Assembly (NCBI RefSeq): GCF_001894805.1
Contig: NZ_BCWX01000002.1
Location: 806,001-870,000 of the forward strand
Reading direction: 5' to 3'
DNA: 64,000 bases
DNA from: Rhodococcus globerulus NBRC 14531
Lineage (GTDB): Bacteria; Actinomycetota; Actinomycetes; Mycobacteriales; Mycobacteriaceae
Shown: piece by piece, positions 56,999 through 64,000 of the stretch
Numbering within the stretch: position 1 is the first letter of the stretch
Layout: the number at the start of each line of letters is the position of its first letter
Position numbers and translations under genes: made by a program
Notes under the pieces: generated by a model
The model's input: only the letters and a program-made list of their open reading frames with translations
Databases searched by the model: none
What the model was told of the DNA's origin: nothing

Positions 56999-57022
56999 AA
57001 TCTATATCTACGGGTGTAGATT
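56999..57022. promoter_or_regulatory. Palindromic element AATCT-N14-AGATT, copy 4
   Basis: It lies between R copy 2 (minus strand, 71 bases away) and Y copy 2 (plus strand, 198 bases away). A tighter inner repeat ATCTAC-GGGT-GTAGAT is centred inside it. Confidence 0.6.
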
Positions 57023-57219
57023 TGGCTCAGTCGGCACTGGCTTACCTCCAGAGTTTCCCGCATTTCAGCTGTTCAGGGCGTGCATCAGTCTTTTCGGGAA
57101 AGGTCTCGCCTAAGTTGTTGCTCTTTCGGGCATGCGAATTATCTGTGTTGGCCGATGTAGATTTAAAGAACGTGGATGCTTAGACGGGCGCTCGTACATC
57201 CCTTCACCTCGCGAACGCG

Positions 57220-57366
57220 ATGACGGCGATCGACATCCCGTTCGCTCATAGCGGCGACATTGCCTCGGGCAGTTCCACCGTGAACACGCCGGAACCCGCG
57301 CTAGGAATCGCCGCCAAGATATTCGGGCATCCCGTATCAGAAGAGTTGACCGTGGATATCGGCTGA
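57220..57366 (+). CDS. Y-family small protein, copy 2 (48 residues)
   Basis: MTAIDIPFAHSGDI at the start and IAAKIFGHPVSEELTVDIG at the end match Y copy 1 in position and length. No clear ribosome site precedes the ATG, so this copy may be silent. Divergent from R copy 2 across the palindromic element. Confidence 0.5.
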   Translation: MTAIDIPFAHSGDIASGSSTVNTPEPALGIAAKIFGHPVSEELTVDIG

Positions 57367-57728
57367 GCGGGTGGCCGAAACAACACGATGGCCGGTTTTT
57401 GCGGCTAACGCCATATCTCGCTGATCCCGGGTTCGCAGGTCCAAATCTTCGCAGGTCCAAATCTCTGAGGGGTTATCGCTCGAACGTTGTTTGATGGCTT
57501 TGAGAGCGGATCGACCGTCGGGGTCTCCATAGCGTGTCCGGGCGGGTGTGTTTCCCGATTTCGCCCGACCGGACGGCAGTCTCACGGAGAAGTGCCCGTT
57601 GAATGGCAAGTGCCCGTTGAATGGCAAAGTGTCGCCTATCGGTTCAGTCCTGCCCAATGCTCCTCCGCAACAGAAGTTTTGGAACCATGAAGGCAACTCG
57701 ATGCCCACACCGACATGGGCCCAGCACT
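57367..57728. other. Gene-free stretch with two short tandem duplications
   Basis: TTCGCAGGTCCAAATC is doubled at 57432-57463 and AAGTGCCCGTTGAATGGC at 57590-57625. No supported gene. A faint trace of the missing R copy 3 N-terminus may lie at its right end. Confidence 0.5.
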
Positions 57729-57846
57729 GAGGTGATCGATGACGGAATCACGCTCGTTGGAATCGAACGATTTCTTGCTGGAAGCCGAGAATTCGATTCT
57801 GGCCGCGATCTCTCAGCTGAGCGACACGACTGACGACCCGGCTTGA
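57729..57846 (+). pseudogene. R-family gene remnant, copy 3
   Basis: EVIDDGITLVGIERFL in one frame and LEAENSILAAISQLSDTTDDPA-stop in another match the C-terminal half of R copy 1 (GLVDDGVNLVGVRLIL, SLEAENSVLAARIAQLSES). A frameshift separates the two, and the DNA-binding part is missing. It converges on, and overlaps the end of, the intact X gene. Confidence 0.65.
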
Positions 57847-58244
57847 GCTGGTGCCATGACATCGGTTGATGCGGTTGTATCAGGCCGTGCCATGTCACCG
57901 AAGTCTGCGTCCGCGACAATCTTGTTACCGTCGGCTTCGAGGCGGGTGAGTGCGGAATCGAACGCGTCTACGAGCCATGGGTCTGCAGCCTCGCCGAGCA
58001 GTGTGTCCGGTATCGACTCGATGTTGGTTTGAAAGACACGAACCGTCCAGGATCCACTTGTATCGGGCTCGTCCGAGAGGCCCCGGCCGGTGTTGGTGGC
58101 CAGGACGTAGCGGTTGTATTCGAGGTCGACGCGGATGGCGTAGTCACCGGCAAGGTTGACCACGTTGGCGGGGCGATGGGTAGCGGTGGCCAATGCGATC
58201 AGTGCGTCGTTGTACTTTTCCGAGAATTTCTTCGTAAGGGGCAT
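57813..58244 (-). CDS. X-family protein (unknown), intact copy
   Basis: 143 residues, ATG 58244 after AGGACAGCC. I do not recognise the family. It starts MPLTKKFSEKYNDALIALAT, has a mid-region likely rich in strands (AIRVDLEYNRYVLATNTGR; WTVRVFQTNIESIP), then a helix LVDAFDSALTRLEADGNK, and an Ala/Ser-rich tail. No signal or membrane segment; probably cytoplasmic. Two remnants exist at 49140 and 56418, always tail-to-tail with an R gene. A 22-bp palindrome precedes it. Confidence 0.75.
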   Translation of the reverse strand: MPLTKKFSEKYNDALIALATATHRPANVVNLAGDYAIRVDLEYNRYVLATNTGRGLSDEPDTSGSWTVRVFQTNIESIPDTLLGEAADPWLVDAFDSALTRLEADGNKIVADADFGDMARPDTTASTDVMAPAQAGSSVVSLS

Positions 58245-58268
58245 GGCTGTCCTACCTGTCTAGGCGTG

Positions 58269-58290
58269 GCCGTTGCAATATTGCAATGGC
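58269..58290. promoter_or_regulatory. 22-bp palindrome upstream of X
   Basis: GCCGTTGCAAT and ATTGCAATGGC are mirror images with one mismatch; the core TTGCAATATTGCAA is perfect. It is 25 bases before the X start codon, so it is a likely operator or autoregulatory site. Confidence 0.6.
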
Positions 58291-58510
58291 TGATGAAGAC
58301 AGTTCGTTGCCGCGGCTTGACGAGGAACTATGAGTGATCCTATCTCAGGTAGACCGGATACACCCATGCTGCCCATCTTTGGGTGGTCAGAGATGCAGGT
58401 GTTCAGAGATGCGCTGTGGCGCTCAACCATGCACTCGTAGACCTACTCGAAGATGACGGCTACGCCCGTGGCGACGAGTTCCTCTCTGTTGCCTGTGCAT
58501 TGTGGACACC

Positions 58511-58759
58511 ATGACCACACCGTTTACCGTCACCTACGTCGAGCATCCCGGCCCGGCCGCTGACAGCGGCTTGTGGTATCACCCGAACTTCGAGCCGAAA
58601 CTGTTCAAGACGCTCATGGAAAGGCCTGGCGATCCGGCCGGTCTCGCACGACGTGGAATAGACGCGGTCTGCGCCCGGCTCGGACGACAAGCAAACGGGC
58701 CGGCAAAGCGCCCGAGTCCGTCCATCGGTCCTGTGAATTGCGATAACGATCTGAATTGA
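58511..58759 (+). CDS. Small hypothetical protein (82 residues), possibly a fragment
   Basis: ATG 58511 overlaps the stop of a short coding-like frame ending LEDDGYARGDEFLSVACALW. The protein starts MTTPFTVTYVEHPGPAADSG and ends CDNDLN. No family recognised. The linked short frame before it suggests either two overlapping small genes or one broken gene. Confidence 0.35.
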   Translation: MTTPFTVTYVEHPGPAADSGLWYHPNFEPKLFKTLMERPGDPAGLARRGIDAVCARLGRQANGPAKRPSPSIGPVNCDNDLN

Positions 58760-58931
58760 AGAGTTTGCCGAGCAGACTAGCGTCCAGCGCTCGAAAAGCG
58801 CTGGACCGCAACCCGCGGGGGACATCACTATTTCAGGCCGCGAGACCCGTCTGCGGAATCGTTGAGGTGCATGGCTGTAAATCTGCGCCCGTTGGATATC
58901 GGGGTCCGGCGGCTCAGAGTGTGGCGATCAC

Positions 58932-59351
58932 CTACGGAACGAAAAAGGTTGCGACACCAGGGGTAATCGTTCCGGCCGTAGATAGAACCGCGACTGCGAT
59001 TTGCCCGGTGCCGGTCTGCAGGGTCGCTTCGGCCGGGTATCCGTGCAGTCCGTCAGACAGTCGGGCGGTTCCGGACGTCCCGGTCGACAAGTTCAACCAG
59101 CGCACTTCCGACGAGAGCAGGCACCCCCACCGGCCTTCTTTGCCTCCGGTGATCCTCAGCGTGCCCGCTTGTTCGCCGACCACGGCCACACAGCGGACCG
59201 CGGGTGCGTCGAAGCTGCCATTCGGGTTCCCGTACGGAGCCGGATCGATCTGGAACGGAACGGTGACTGCAGCGGAGGCCGCGGCTACCGGCGCCAGAGC
59301 CGATCCGATCACTACGGACGAGCAGATGGCCAGTCGGCGAACGAGATTCAT
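58932..59351 (-). CDS. Secreted protein of unknown function
   Basis: 139 residues from ATG 59351, after GGAGGG. A classical signal peptide is present (MNLVRRLAICSSVVIGSAL, then APVAAASAAV with a likely AxA cleavage). The mature part has two cysteines (VRCVAVVGEQ; RWGCLLSS) that could pair, and repeated G/T-rich strands. No family recognised; likely exported to the envelope or medium. Confidence 0.65.
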   Translation of the reverse strand: MNLVRRLAICSSVVIGSALAPVAAASAAVTVPFQIDPAPYGNPNGSFDAPAVRCVAVVGEQAGTLRITGGKEGRWGCLLSSEVRWLNLSTGTSGTARLSDGLHGYPAEATLQTGTGQIAVAVLSTAGTITPGVATFFVP

Positions 59352-59589
59352 TACGGTGCCCTCCAGCAGGCGGGAAATTAGGTGTCGCGCCCATCCTTCA
59401 CCCGGACTGCAGTCGTGGCAAGGCGAGTCCGAGCTCTCGGATTGGAGAAGTTGGGTCGCTGGGTTACTGATCTGCCAGGCTCCCGAATTGGTTTCCATCG
59501 CTTCCGAGTGTCGCGTAGGTTAGGTGATTTCCGCTGTTTACCCAGCACTACACCTTTCGTGACGAGACCCTCACCGATACGTCGTTCCA

Positions 59590-59814
59590 GTGGGCGCCGT
59601 GGTTGCAATGTTTGTTCTGCTCGGCCCGTACTTCGCATGGTGGCCTTTCCGTACCTGGCGTACGACACGAATCGTTGTTGTCGCCGCACCGGATTTGTTG
59701 GTTATCGTCGCGGCCAAGCTGGTATGGCTGGTGAAGCTACCCGGTGGCACGCGATTTTTGCTCTCGCTCATCAATGTCGGCGGCCCGTGGTACCAGTTCG
59801 AGGACGGCTCGTAG
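59590..59814 (+). CDS. Small hydrophobic protein (74 residues)
   Basis: GTG 59590 opens a frame with two membrane-like segments (AVVAMFVLLGPYFAWWPF; IVVVAAPDLLVIVAAKLVWLV). No good ribosome site. It may be a real membrane peptide or a chance frame. Confidence 0.35.
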   Translation: MGAVVAMFVLLGPYFAWWPFRTWRTTRIVVVAAPDLLVIVAAKLVWLVKLPGGTRFLLSLINVGGPWYQFEDGS

Positions 59815-59867
59815 CAAAACCAGGTCAATCAGAGCAGTGTTGCGCCGAAGTCGGTCAGGTCCGGCTC

Positions 59868-60608
59868 TCAGTTCAGTATCCGACGCAGCTGTCTCGCCTG
59901 GGCCGCGAGTTCGACTGTTGCGGTGAATAATTCGGTCTCGTCGACGCACAGCGTGTCTGTTGCCCACACGGTGCGATGGCGCAGGCGGTGCCACGGTGAA
60001 TCCGACGGTGTGGTGGGAGCAAAATGTGCGCTGAACTCGACGGTGGGAATTGCAACAGGCATCGTCAGGGTCGCAAAAAGCCCGGGCGGCAATGCGTCGA
60101 GTAGGACTGCAGAGCGCTCTGTCGTCGTGAAATCGAGATTGTCGAGCAAGCGAATCCAGACATCGAACTCGGGGGAGTCGCCACCTGCAAACGGTCGGGC
60201 GGCGTTGATCGGGCGAATGTCGAGATGCTGTGAGAACGGTACGAAGTCGATCGGTATCTCGAGGCGTGGCAGAGTCGACGGGTCGTCAGAGGCCGGTTCC
60301 ACTGATGAGGTCGTCCGGACTGTGTGGCCGACATCGCGCGCGAGACGAACGAGCGCGGTAGCGGAATCGGCAAGTGCGACCCGGCAACTGACGGTACGGC
60401 CGCCATGCACGTCATCGACTGTCAGGGCGGCTACGCCGGGTGGGACCGGCCGATCGAGGTGCGCGCTGACCGCGGCAGGCGAGGCGCCGGTGGCGTCGAC
60501 TGCTGCTCGGATCATGCTCGCGACGAGGAGGCCACCATGGATTCCGTCGAAACTCTTCCAGCTCGCCTCGAAAGTGGCGCTGTGCGATGTCGTGGTGGTG
60601 ACAGTCAT
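59868..60608 (-). CDS. Acyl-CoA thioesterase-like double-hotdog protein
   Basis: 246 residues. FDGIHGGLLVASMIRAAVDATG near the start and VWIRLLDNLDFTTTERSAVLLDALPPGLFATL in the second half fit the two-hotdog thioesterase family (TesB-like, acyl-CoA hydrolase). A strong palindrome 46-72 bases upstream suggests control by a repressor. It stands alone between a secreted protein and a transporter remnant. Confidence 0.75.
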   Translation of the reverse strand: MTVTTTTSHSATFEASWKSFDGIHGGLLVASMIRAAVDATGASPAAVSAHLDRPVPPGVAALTVDDVHGGRTVSCRVALADSATALVRLARDVGHTVRTTSSVEPASDDPSTLPRLEIPIDFVPFSQHLDIRPINAARPFAGGDSPEFDVWIRLLDNLDFTTTERSAVLLDALPPGLFATLTMPVAIPTVEFSAHFAPTTPSDSPWHRLRHRTVWATDTLCVDETELFTATVELAAQARQLRRILN

Positions 60609-60653
60609 ATCGAGGGCTCCCGTAGTTCGGCTGACATCTGACTTGTGCTTTCT

Positions 60654-60680
60654 ATAGTCAGAACCCTAAGGTCTGACTAT
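60654..60680. promoter_or_regulatory. 9+9+9 palindrome upstream of the thioesterase gene
   Basis: ATAGTCAGA and TCTGACTAT are perfect inverted repeats with a 9-base spacer that is itself partly symmetric (CC-TAA-GG core). Likely operator for a TetR- or GntR-type protein encoded elsewhere. Confidence 0.6.
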
Positions 60681-60840
60681 GGTAATTACAAGCCAGGCCT
60701 AGGTGGATATGAACCTACTGATCCACGGATCGGGCGCGCTCTCGAGGATGCGATCGGTCTCGTTGATACTGATACTGACGGATATTGCTGATGGCGCAGT
60801 ATCTTCGCTTTCGCGTTGGCTTCGTACGTGTCGGTCGACG

Positions 60841-61032
60841 CACCGCGAACTCGGCTCGGCGTTGGCAGTTGCGGATTCGAAGCAGACACTTCGCTTTACG
60901 TATCTCTCGACTGTCCTGCTGGTAGGCCTTGTGCTCAACAGCCTGTTCGGCTGGTCCCAGATCAGATTGCGGCGTTGGCGATCGCCGTCTTCGCTGCGAA
61001 GGAATGCGTCAGGGGGAGGTCTATCAGTCGAG
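60841..61032 (+). pseudogene. Cation diffusion facilitator-type transporter remnant
   Basis: One frame gives RELGSALAVADSKQTLRFTYL and STVLLVGLVLNSLFGW; the next frame continues QIAALAIAVFAAKECVRG. Together they resemble the last membrane helices of cation-efflux (CDF) proteins (pattern GSA..ADS.QT, LLVGLL.N...GW, IAAL.I...A.KEG). The rest of the gene is gone. Confidence 0.6.
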
Positions 61033-61134
61033 TACGTCGAAGACTGACTGATACCAAGGCTGACCGTGTGGACCTCGACCCCCGACGCTCGTGACCCCAA
61101 ATTTCTCACATCGACGATCAACTGCCAGGTACGC

Positions 61135-61269
61135 CTAGATCACGGCTCCGCCGCTCAGTACGCTGACCAGTCCGATCGCGATGAACGCCACTACGTAAAG
61201 CGGACCCCTGATGGGGTCTCCGGCACTTGCTCCCTCGTGAAGCCAATTGAGAATGTCGATGGAACCCAT
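61135..61269 (-). CDS. Small membrane protein (44 residues)
   Basis: ATG 61269 follows AGGAGTGTGCAT. The sequence has a soluble N-terminus (MGSIDILNWLHEGASAGDPI) and one membrane helix (LYVVAFIAIGLVSVLSGG). The good ribosome site and clean helix support a real gene. Function unknown. Confidence 0.55.
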   Translation of the reverse strand: MGSIDILNWLHEGASAGDPIRGPLYVVAFIAIGLVSVLSGGAVI

Positions 61270-61427
61270 ATGCACACTCCTGCTCTCGTTTGGACGACCA
61301 TTCACGGATTCAATCGCCCACACATTCGCCAGTGTTACTCATATCGGACAAAATCGACTCCAGTCACCCGCTGGCTCAACGTCTCTCGAACGTAGTGTGC
61401 ACGTACCCGTCGAGTGTGTGGGTTGTC

Positions 61428-62774
61428 TCAGAGCCCGGTGAACAATGCCTGGTCGGGATCTTCTGATCCGATCACCGCGGGAGTGACCATGGGGAGATCC
61501 CCGATGACAGCGTTGTTGTCCGATACCTCGATCAGGTAACCCGGTGTGGTCCTCGAACTGTCCTGTTGCCCCCGGGCACCACCCATCGCTCCTGCTCCAC
61601 CACCCATCATGGCGCCTCCTGGACTCGTGCCGGTCACTGCACCACCAGCAGTTCCCGACGGCGCAAAGGGGGTAGGGGATTGGCTGGTCGACGAAAGGGG
61701 TTGTAGCGCTGCAATTCCTGAAGGTCCGACGACGCCACCGCCACCTGAGGAGGCTCCGAACGTTCCGCTGCCCGCGCGGGTGGTGGCCGCGGGCCCGATT
61801 GCACCACCCGCACTTCCGAGTTGGTGTGACACGCCTGCGCCCGAAGCGGCGAACGGATTTCCAGTGCCCCAGAGTTTGTCGACGCCCGAGTTCAATGCCG
61901 CGGCGGCGTGCGCTGCGCTGGTCTGCGCCGGTCCGGATGGTGTGGCGCCGGCTGCTGAACCACCGGTGGCGGACTGTAATTGTGTAGCTCCAGCGGTAGC
62001 GCCGTCCATCAGCTCTGATGCTTGTTGGGCGAGCGGTGCAGCTGCAGCGAGTGCATCGCTGACTGGTGGTGCCGGAACCGGGATCGAACCGGCAAGGGAG
62101 TTCATCGTGGCAGTGTGTGCGAGCATTTCCGAGCGGGTCGCATTTACTGCTGCGATGGCCGCCTGCATGTGTTCTGCCGCTGCCGCGAGCAGCATGGCCT
62201 GCCCGGGCGGGGTCAACGCTATCGGCGCTGCCGCTACCACTGCCGAGGCAAATGATTGTGCGATGGTCGCCAATTGAGCGTTGCCACGCTGCACGGATTC
62301 CGCCGCTGCAGCAGTGGTTTGGGAGATTGCATTCCCGCGATCGCTGAGCTCTGATCCGCTGCGTTGAGCTACCTCGTTGATCTGTGTAGCGGCCTGGTTA
62401 CCTGCGCCGCTCCATGTTTGGCTCACTGAGGAAAGCCCCTGTGTGGACAGTCCGGCTGCCTTGTCGATGAGTGCACTGGCCGAACTGAGGACGTTGACCG
62501 GATCAACACCACTGAAGACCCCCGAACCGAGGCTCTGCGCAAGCTGGATCAGCGGTGTGAACAGTTGGTCCACGCCGGGCAGGGACGGCAGTGAAATTCC
62601 TTGCATGATCAGATCGGCGGCGCTCTGCGGGAGTTCCGGCGTGGGCGGCGCTATGAGGAAATCAGGAATCGCCGAGTTCTCGACGGGCTCGGGCAGTTCC
62701 AGGCCGAGAACGGGTGCAAGCGCACTGCCCTGGAGAAACTCGAGAACCGTCGTAGGGTCGTCCGGAGTGCTCAT
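61428..62774 (-). CDS. Type VII secretion-associated protein (WXG/PPE-like, EspB-like)
   Basis: 448 residues; ATG overlaps the upstream gene's stop (ATGA). A helical region (about 95-260) holds a WXG-type turn (SQTWSGAGNQ) and long Ala/Gln-rich helices; the C-terminal 170 residues are Gly/Ala/Ser/Pro-rich and low in complexity, as in PPE and Esp proteins. The upstream partner is an EspC-like protein. It is probably exported as a pair through an ESX system encoded elsewhere. Confidence 0.72.
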   Translation of the reverse strand: MSTPDDPTTVLEFLQGSALAPVLGLELPEPVENSAIPDFLIAPPTPELPQSAADLIMQGISLPSLPGVDQLFTPLIQLAQSLGSGVFSGVDPVNVLSSASALIDKAAGLSTQGLSSVSQTWSGAGNQAATQINEVAQRSGSELSDRGNAISQTTAAAAESVQRGNAQLATIAQSFASAVVAAAPIALTPPGQAMLLAAAAEHMQAAIAAVNATRSEMLAHTATMNSLAGSIPVPAPPVSDALAAAAPLAQQASELMDGATAGATQLQSATGGSAAGATPSGPAQTSAAHAAAALNSGVDKLWGTGNPFAASGAGVSHQLGSAGGAIGPAATTRAGSGTFGASSGGGGVVGPSGIAALQPLSSTSQSPTPFAPSGTAGGAVTGTSPGGAMMGGGAGAMGGARGQQDSSRTTPGYLIEVSDNNAVIGDLPMVTPAVIGSEDPDQALFTGL

Positions 62775-63100
62775 GCAAGGTCCCCGTTGGTGGCAGCGGT
62801 ACGTCGGAGGTCGGCGGCGCCCGCCTGGTCGGTGCCGTCGTATGTGCTCGCGGCCGCACCGGCCGTCGCAGCAGTGCCGGCATAGTACGCGGCAAGTGCC
62901 GCAACGTCTTTGGTGTGCGTCGCCTGTGCACGTGCGAAGGCTTCGAGGAACTCGAGTCCGACGGGCCCGACTGCCGGTGCTACGGCTGCGAGGTTGGCGT
63001 TCAGATCCATTACCGCGGCGTGGGCAACCTGACCGGCAGATTCTGCTGCTGTAGTGCCGTACGTGCGGATGTCGTCGGTGACGACAGAAAGCTCGCTCAT
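62771..63100 (-). CDS. EspC-like type VII secretion substrate
   Basis: 109 residues; ATG 63100 preferred over ATG 63103 because GGGGG then lies five bases before it. A two-helix protein of WXG100/EspC type. Near the end of the second helix STYDGTD gives the general type VII export signal YxxxD. It overlaps the WXG-like protein gene, the usual layout for a secreted heterodimer. Confidence 0.75.
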   Translation of the reverse strand: MSELSVVTDDIRTYGTTAAESAGQVAHAAVMDLNANLAAVAPAVGPVGLEFLEAFARAQATHTKDVAALAAYYAGTAATAGAAASTYDGTDQAGAADLRRTAATNGDLA

Positions 63101-63200
63101 CATTACCCCCGTAGTTGGTAAGCGTCTTCGCAGGACTCTAACGGAATGAATTGGTCGAGTGCATGTTCGTGTGTGCCGACACCTTTGAGAGACTGAACCC

Positions 63201-63995
63201 ATGAAAACTGCTTCGGACGTTATTGCCCGACTTGCGTCCGATCCCACCCGTTCCGGATTGGTGATGGACTTCGACGGGGTTCTCGCTCCGATAGTCGACG
63301 ATCCGGCCGCGAGCGCTCTCTTGCCGGGCGCCGCCGAGGTACTCGACGCGCTGTCACGTCATCTCGCAATGGTGGGCTTGCTTTCCGGTCGTCCCGTCTC
63401 TTTCCTTCGTGAGCGGGTGCCCGGCGAGAATGTTGTCCTCATGGGCTCGTACGGAGTCGAGACGTGGGTTGACGGGGAAATTCGAGTGTTGCCGGCCGTA
63501 GCGCAGTGGCAGCCGGCGGTTGCGGAGGCAGAGGCCGAACTACGGCGAATGATTGATGCCGCAGGCGTCCCAGGGATTCACGTCGAGGGAAAGGGGCTTG
63601 CCGTCGCTGTGCATTGGCGGCAGGCACGCGAGAGAGTTGCCGCTGCGGCGTTCGTGGAGCATGTGGTGCGTGAGGTCGCAGCGAAGACCGGGCTGCGCCG
63701 CGAGCCGGGCAAGCTCGTTGAGGAGTTGCGCGCTCCTGTAGACGAGGACAAGGGGACGGGATTGCAGCGGGCGATCCGGGCCGCTGGCGTCGATGCGGTG
63801 GCATACGCGGGTGACGACCGGGGTGACTTGCCGGCATTTGCGGCCGTGTTGGCGCTCGGCGGCGACGCATTGGTAGTCGGCGGCGTCGACATCGCGCCGG
63901 AAGTTGCCGCAGTCGACGGGGTTGCGTTCAGTGATCCGGAAGAGTTCTTGGTGTGGATGAAGGACCTGGCGACGGTTCTCGATGCACAAATTTGA
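63201..63995 (+). CDS. otsB: Trehalose-phosphate phosphatase
   Basis: 264 residues. HAD motif I DFDGVLAPI (D23, D25), motif II LLSGRP, GSYGVETW, and motif IV YAGDDRGDLPAF are present, with the small cap domain between. It removes phosphate from trehalose 6-phosphate; trehalose is needed for mycolate transfer and as protectant. It is divergent from the EspC-like gene, with 100 bp between. Confidence 0.9.
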   Translation: MKTASDVIARLASDPTRSGLVMDFDGVLAPIVDDPAASALLPGAAEVLDALSRHLAMVGLLSGRPVSFLRERVPGENVVLMGSYGVETWVDGEIRVLPAVAQWQPAVAEAEAELRRMIDAAGVPGIHVEGKGLAVAVHWRQARERVAAAAFVEHVVREVAAKTGLRREPGKLVEELRAPVDEDKGTGLQRAIRAAGVDAVAYAGDDRGDLPAFAAVLALGGDALVVGGVDIAPEVAAVDGVAFSDPEEFLVWMKDLATVLDAQI

Positions 63996-64000
63996 TAACA

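Noticed and set aside
57337-57708. 123-codon minus-strand frame
   Set aside because: It is kept open partly by the tandem duplications (which read as repeats such as GHLPFNGHLPFNGH), and has no start signal.
62069-62094. tRNA-like text (GCCGGAACCGGGATCGAACCGGC) resembling a reversed tRNA T-arm
   Set aside because: It is fully inside the WXG/PPE-like coding sequence, and no acceptor, D or anticodon stems can be formed around it.
1-64000. CRISPR array or restriction/toxin-antitoxin island
   Set aside because: No regularly spaced repeats longer than 20 bp with unique spacers, no cas genes and no methylase. The Fic protein carries its own inhibitory-like helix, but no separate antitoxin gene is seen.

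Overview
The window looks like chromosomal DNA of a high-GC mycolic-acid actinomycete, most likely Rhodococcus. This rests on gene content and order: yebC-ruvC-ruvA-ruvB-yajC-secD-secF-lipoprotein-apt-rel-cyclophilin-MBL-hisS is the order known from Mycobacterium and Rhodococcus. Type VII secretion substrates, a DUF222/HNH endonuclease and heavy use of GTG starts with ATGA/GTGA overlaps agree. No rRNA, tRNA, CRISPR array or intact transposon was seen. No database search was possible, so names rest on motifs, length and neighbourhood.

Layout. 1-3.8 kb: acyl-CoA ligase/thiolase/ligase operon and an alpha/beta hydrolase. 3.9-6.8 kb: a MurJ-type flippase, a broken P-loop kinase gene and an AmtR-like TetR regulator. 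6.8-9.0 kb: Fic protein and CBS/GlnD-like nucleotidyltransferase, in one operon with the AmtR-like gene. 9.2-15.9 kb: permease, two DUF1989 proteins, a urea-carboxylase carboxyltransferase lacking its biotin domains, and allophanate hydrolase, behind a GlnR-like site and a palindrome. 15.9-22.2 kb: PNPOx-like protein, beta-lactamase-like lipoprotein, two tesB genes, uridine-kinase-like protein, pdxT, and a GntR/membrane-protein pair. 22.3-40.6 kb: the conserved recombination/secretion/stringent-response/translation block ending with mdh. 40.8-45.8 kb: TetR regulator with a double operator, TetX-like monooxygenase, DUF222/HNH protein, amino-acid permease. 46-47.7 kb: HEAT-repeat protein plus MerR-HEAT regulator under a MerR-type promoter.

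48-61 kb is an accessory, partly decayed stress-gene region: formaldehyde-dehydrogenase-like enzyme, large catalase, DUF4235 protein, dps remnant and GAF-ANTAR protein. Interspersed are three copies of a convergent gene pair, here called R (HspR/MerR-like) and X (unknown), two copies of a 47-48 residue protein Y, and four copies of a palindrome AATCT-N14-AGAT(T/A). X is intact only in the third pair and R only in the first two. I did not recognise this R/X/Y family, and it is the best candidate for an undescribed system. 61.1-64 kb: a small membrane protein, an EspC-like/WXG-like type VII substrate pair and trehalose-phosphate phosphatase.

How the genes work together: 6-16 kb reads as a nitrogen-scavenging unit with its own signalling genes. 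22-40 kb is housekeeping. 46-58 kb combines oxidative/aldehyde detoxification with several MerR-type regulators and is being rearranged, as shown by pseudogenes and short tandem duplications.
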